Below are positions 62,340 through 64,000 of a DNA stretch of 64,000 nt, in pieces. How positions within the stretch are numbered: position 1 is the stretch's first letter; each line of letters opens with the position of its first letter. The notes beneath the pieces are model-generated. The model was not told the origin of the DNA, made no database searches, and saw only the letters and a program-made list of their open reading frames with translations. Source of the DNA: Streptomyces kanamyceticus (GTDB taxonomy: Bacteria > Actinomycetota > Actinomycetes > Streptomycetales > Streptomycetaceae). The stretch is from the NCBI RefSeq assembly GCF_008704495.1, contig NZ_CP023699.1, forward strand, positions 3,782,001-3,846,000. Direction: 5' to 3'. The position numbers and the translations under genes are program-made.

Positions 62340-62987
62340 CTACGACATCAGTGGCCAGTTCCGCAAGGCCGCGTCCGCCAGTTCCTGGAGTTCGTCGTGG
62401 CCGACGCCGCTCGCGGCCTGTACCGCGATGCCGAACGTCAAGGTCGTGACGTAGCGGGCCAGTAGCCCCGGATCGGTTTCCGGGGGCAGGTCGCCGTCGT
62501 CCACGGCTCGCCGGAAACGCTCCTCGACGCGGATGCAGCCGTCGTTGCGCCAGGCGGTTAGGAGGTCGCGGACTCCGTGGCCCGGGGCGCTGGTGGCCAG
62601 GGCGCCCTGGACGCCCAGGCAGCCGCGGGGGCAGGCCGGGCGGGTGCTGGTTCGCACGGCGCCGGACAGGATCGCGGTGGCGACGGCGAGCGCGGTCGGC
62701 TCATCGAGGGCCTGGGTCAGGTAGCCGCCGGGGCCTTCGCTGTAGCGCTCCAGGGCCTTGCGGAACAGCTCCTCCTTGCTGCCGAAGGCCGCGTACATGC
62801 TGGTGGTCGAGATGCCCATCGCGCCCGTCAGGCGGGCCAGGCTCGCCCCCTCGTAGCCGTGCTCCCAGAAGACCAGCACGGCGCGCTCAAGGGCGTCGTC
62901 GGCGTCGAATCCTCGCGGTCGGCCGATGGGGCCGGTGCCGGGGCCCGTGCCGGCGCCGGTGCCGGGGCCGCTCTTCTTCGTTGCCAT
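62340..62987 (-). CDS. TetR-family repressor
   Basis: A 215-aa TetR protein with a Gly/Pro/Thr-rich N-terminus then VFWEHGYEGASLARLTGAMG and ISTTSMYAAFGSKEELFRKA. It ends the operon-less divergent pair with the SDR gene and probably binds the twin palindromes at 63003-63063. The cysteine pair in CPRGCLGVQGAL is a possible sensor. Confidence 0.9.
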   Translation of the reverse strand: MATKKSGPGTGAGTGPGTGPIGRPRGFDADDALERAVLVFWEHGYEGASLARLTGAMGISTTSMYAAFGSKEELFRKALERYSEGPGGYLTQALDEPTALAVATAILSGAVRTSTRPACPRGCLGVQGALATSAPGHGVRDLLTAWRNDGCIRVEERFRRAVDDGDLPPETDPGLLARYVTTLTFGIAVQAASGVGHDELQELADAALRNWPLMS

Positions 62988-63002
62988 CCCCGCAGCCTAC
63001 CT

Positions 63003-63063
63003 CTTCCGCATCGATCGATACGGAAGTGCTACGGTTCGACTTCCGCATCGATCGATGCGGAAG
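63003..63063. promoter_or_regulatory. Twin TetR operators
   Basis: Two near-identical 24-bp palindromes (63003-63026 and 63040-63063), both CTTCCG...CGGAAG with the centre ATCGATCGAT; copy 1 has one mismatch. They lie between the divergent TetR and SDR starts, 37 bp centre to centre. Confidence 0.9.
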
Positions 63064-63081
63064 TCGAGGGAGGCTATCCAC

Positions 63082-63831
63082 GTGGGATCACTTGAGGGCA
63101 AGACCGCGCTTGTCACCGGGGGCAGCGCCGGAATCGGTCTGGCCAGCGCCGTCCGGCTGGCGGCCGATGGCGCGCACGTGTTCATCACCGGCCGACGCAA
63201 GACCGAGCTCGACGCGGCCGTCGAAGCGATCGGTCCATCGGCCACCGCGTTGGTCGGCGACATCTCGGACCTGGCCGACCTGGACCGGCTCTACGAGGCG
63301 ATCCGCGACCGGGGACAGGGCCTGGACGTGCTGTTCGCGAACGCCTCCGTCGCCGAGTTCGGGACGCTTGAGCAGGTCACCGAAGAGCACTTCGACGCGC
63401 TCTTCGGCATCAACGCCCGGGGCACCCTGTTCACCGTGCAGAAGGCGCTGCCCCTGCTCAACGACGGCGCCTCGGTGATCTTGAACGGCTCCACCAGTGC
63501 GACCTCCGGCGACGAGGCGTTCGGCGTGTACGCGGCGACCAAGGCCGCCACGCGCTCGTTCGCCAGGACCTGGGCCAACGAACTCAAGGGCCGCGGCATC
63601 CGGGTCAACACGATCTCGCCGGGACCGACCGACACCCCCGGCCTGTCGGGACTCGCCCCCGACGCGGAACAGGCCGCGGACCTCAGGCGGCAACTGGCGT
63701 CACAGGTACCGCTCGGCCGCCTCGGCCGCCCGGAGGAGATCGCCGCCGCGGTGTCCTTCCTCGCCTCCGGGGAGAGCAGCTTCATCACGGGTGCGAGCCT
63801 GTACGCGGACGGCGGGCTGAACCAGATCTGA
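63082..63831 (+). CDS. Short-chain dehydrogenase/reductase
   Basis: A 249-aa classical SDR oxidoreductase: TGGSAGIGLASAVRL (TGxxxGxG NAD(P) site), LFANASVAEFG (NAG-type strand), catalytic Ser in NGSTSATSG and Y-x3-K in YAATKAATRSF, ending in the GASLYADGGL motif. GTG 63082 with GGAGG 9 nt upstream. Substrate unknown; repressed by the neighbouring TetR. Confidence 0.92.
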   Translation: MGSLEGKTALVTGGSAGIGLASAVRLAADGAHVFITGRRKTELDAAVEAIGPSATALVGDISDLADLDRLYEAIRDRGQGLDVLFANASVAEFGTLEQVTEEHFDALFGINARGTLFTVQKALPLLNDGASVILNGSTSATSGDEAFGVYAATKAATRSFARTWANELKGRGIRVNTISPGPTDTPGLSGLAPDAEQAADLRRQLASQVPLGRLGRPEEIAAAVSFLASGESSFITGASLYADGGLNQI

Positions 63832-63891
63832 GTGCCGTGGCCGCACGCGCGGCGAGGCCCGCCCGGCCCTGAAGCCGAGCCGGAAGCTGGA

Positions 63892-64000
63892 TCAGTAATA
63901 GCTCTTCTTGCCGTCGAGGAGTTCCCTGACCAGGTCCGCGTGCCCCGCGTGCCTGGCCGTCTCCTCGACGAGGTGGGTCAGCATCCAGCGGAGGTTGGCG
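63892..64000 (-). CDS. DinB/DUF664-family protein, C-terminal end
   Basis: Only the last ~36 residues are visible ([34 protein letters not shown]). The [14 protein letters not shown] stretch with metal-binding His residues is typical of the DinB-like/DUF664 mycothiol-dependent family. The gene continues past the right edge. Confidence 0.75.
   Translation of the reverse strand, partial: ANLRWMLTHLVEETARHAGHADLVRELLDGKKSYY

Overview
The window is about 72% G+C chromosomal DNA with strong third-position GC bias, GTG and TTG starts next to GGAG sites, many secreted hydrolases, and repeated genes whose -10 box ends about 7 nt before the start codon. Gene order and protein types (oxyR/ahpCD, Tad pilus locus with a CpaE-TadE fusion, DasR-type box before a chitinase, Streptomyces-style palindromes) point to a Streptomyces chromosome. 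No rRNA, tRNA, CRISPR, integrase or transposase was recognised.

Layout. 0-9 kb: oxyR (cut by the window edge) divergent from ahpC-ahpD, then an AI-2E-type permease, a secreted transglycosylase, PIN-PhoH ATPase, cis-prenyl transferase (uppS), an aldo/keto reductase, a small membrane protein, a candidate 6C small RNA and a DUF192 protein. 9-11 kb: HxlR regulator, methyltransferase and SnoaL-like protein. 11-21 kb: a minus-strand Tad/Flp pilus locus (zinc-ribbon protein, CpaB, CpaE-TadE fusion, TadE, CpaF, TadB, TadC, Flp pilin, TadG-like protein, lipoprotein, OmpA-like protein). 21-31 kb: chitinase, NRAMP-like transporter, M14 carboxypeptidase, phospholipase A2, methyltransferase, serine beta-lactamase-family protein, O-methyltransferase/TetR pair, tripeptidyl aminopeptidase. 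31-39 kb: a catabolic island (GntP permease, RidA, IclR, PfkB kinase, D-amino-acid deaminase-type PLP enzyme, N-acyl-D-amino-acid deacylase) that makes sense as D-amino-acid or acylated D-amino-acid use. 39-56 kb: two paralogous trypsin-like proteases, GH5 enzyme, cold-shock protein, MerR regulator, AlaA aminotransferase, an orphan gene behind a Fur-type box, a large secreted beta-propeller/Ig protein, GTP-PEPCK with an in-frame palindromic insertion, a hemolysin-III membrane protein, MFS/TetR pair, Mut7-C protein and a DUF255 thioredoxin-fold protein.

56-61.3 kb is the clearest accessory region. It begins with a junction of two gene remnants (a truncated Uma2-type nuclease and a truncated second DUF255 gene) and continues with a tightly coupled four-gene operon: an NrtR-like Nudix/winged-helix regulator, a nucleoside-phosphorylase-fold protein, a 660-aa four-TM protein and a 181-aa four-TM protein. 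The phosphorylase and the 660-aa protein share a short VGI-x-A-x-x-V motif resembling prion-like signalling sequences of bacterial conflict systems. My inference is an undescribed defence or regulated-death module: a nucleotide-sensing or nucleotide-cleaving protein wired through a homotypic motif to membrane effectors. This is the best candidate for a new system in the window.

61.5-64 kb: a third secreted trypsin, a TetR/SDR divergent pair with twin 24-bp operators, and the C-terminal end of a DinB/DUF664 protein.
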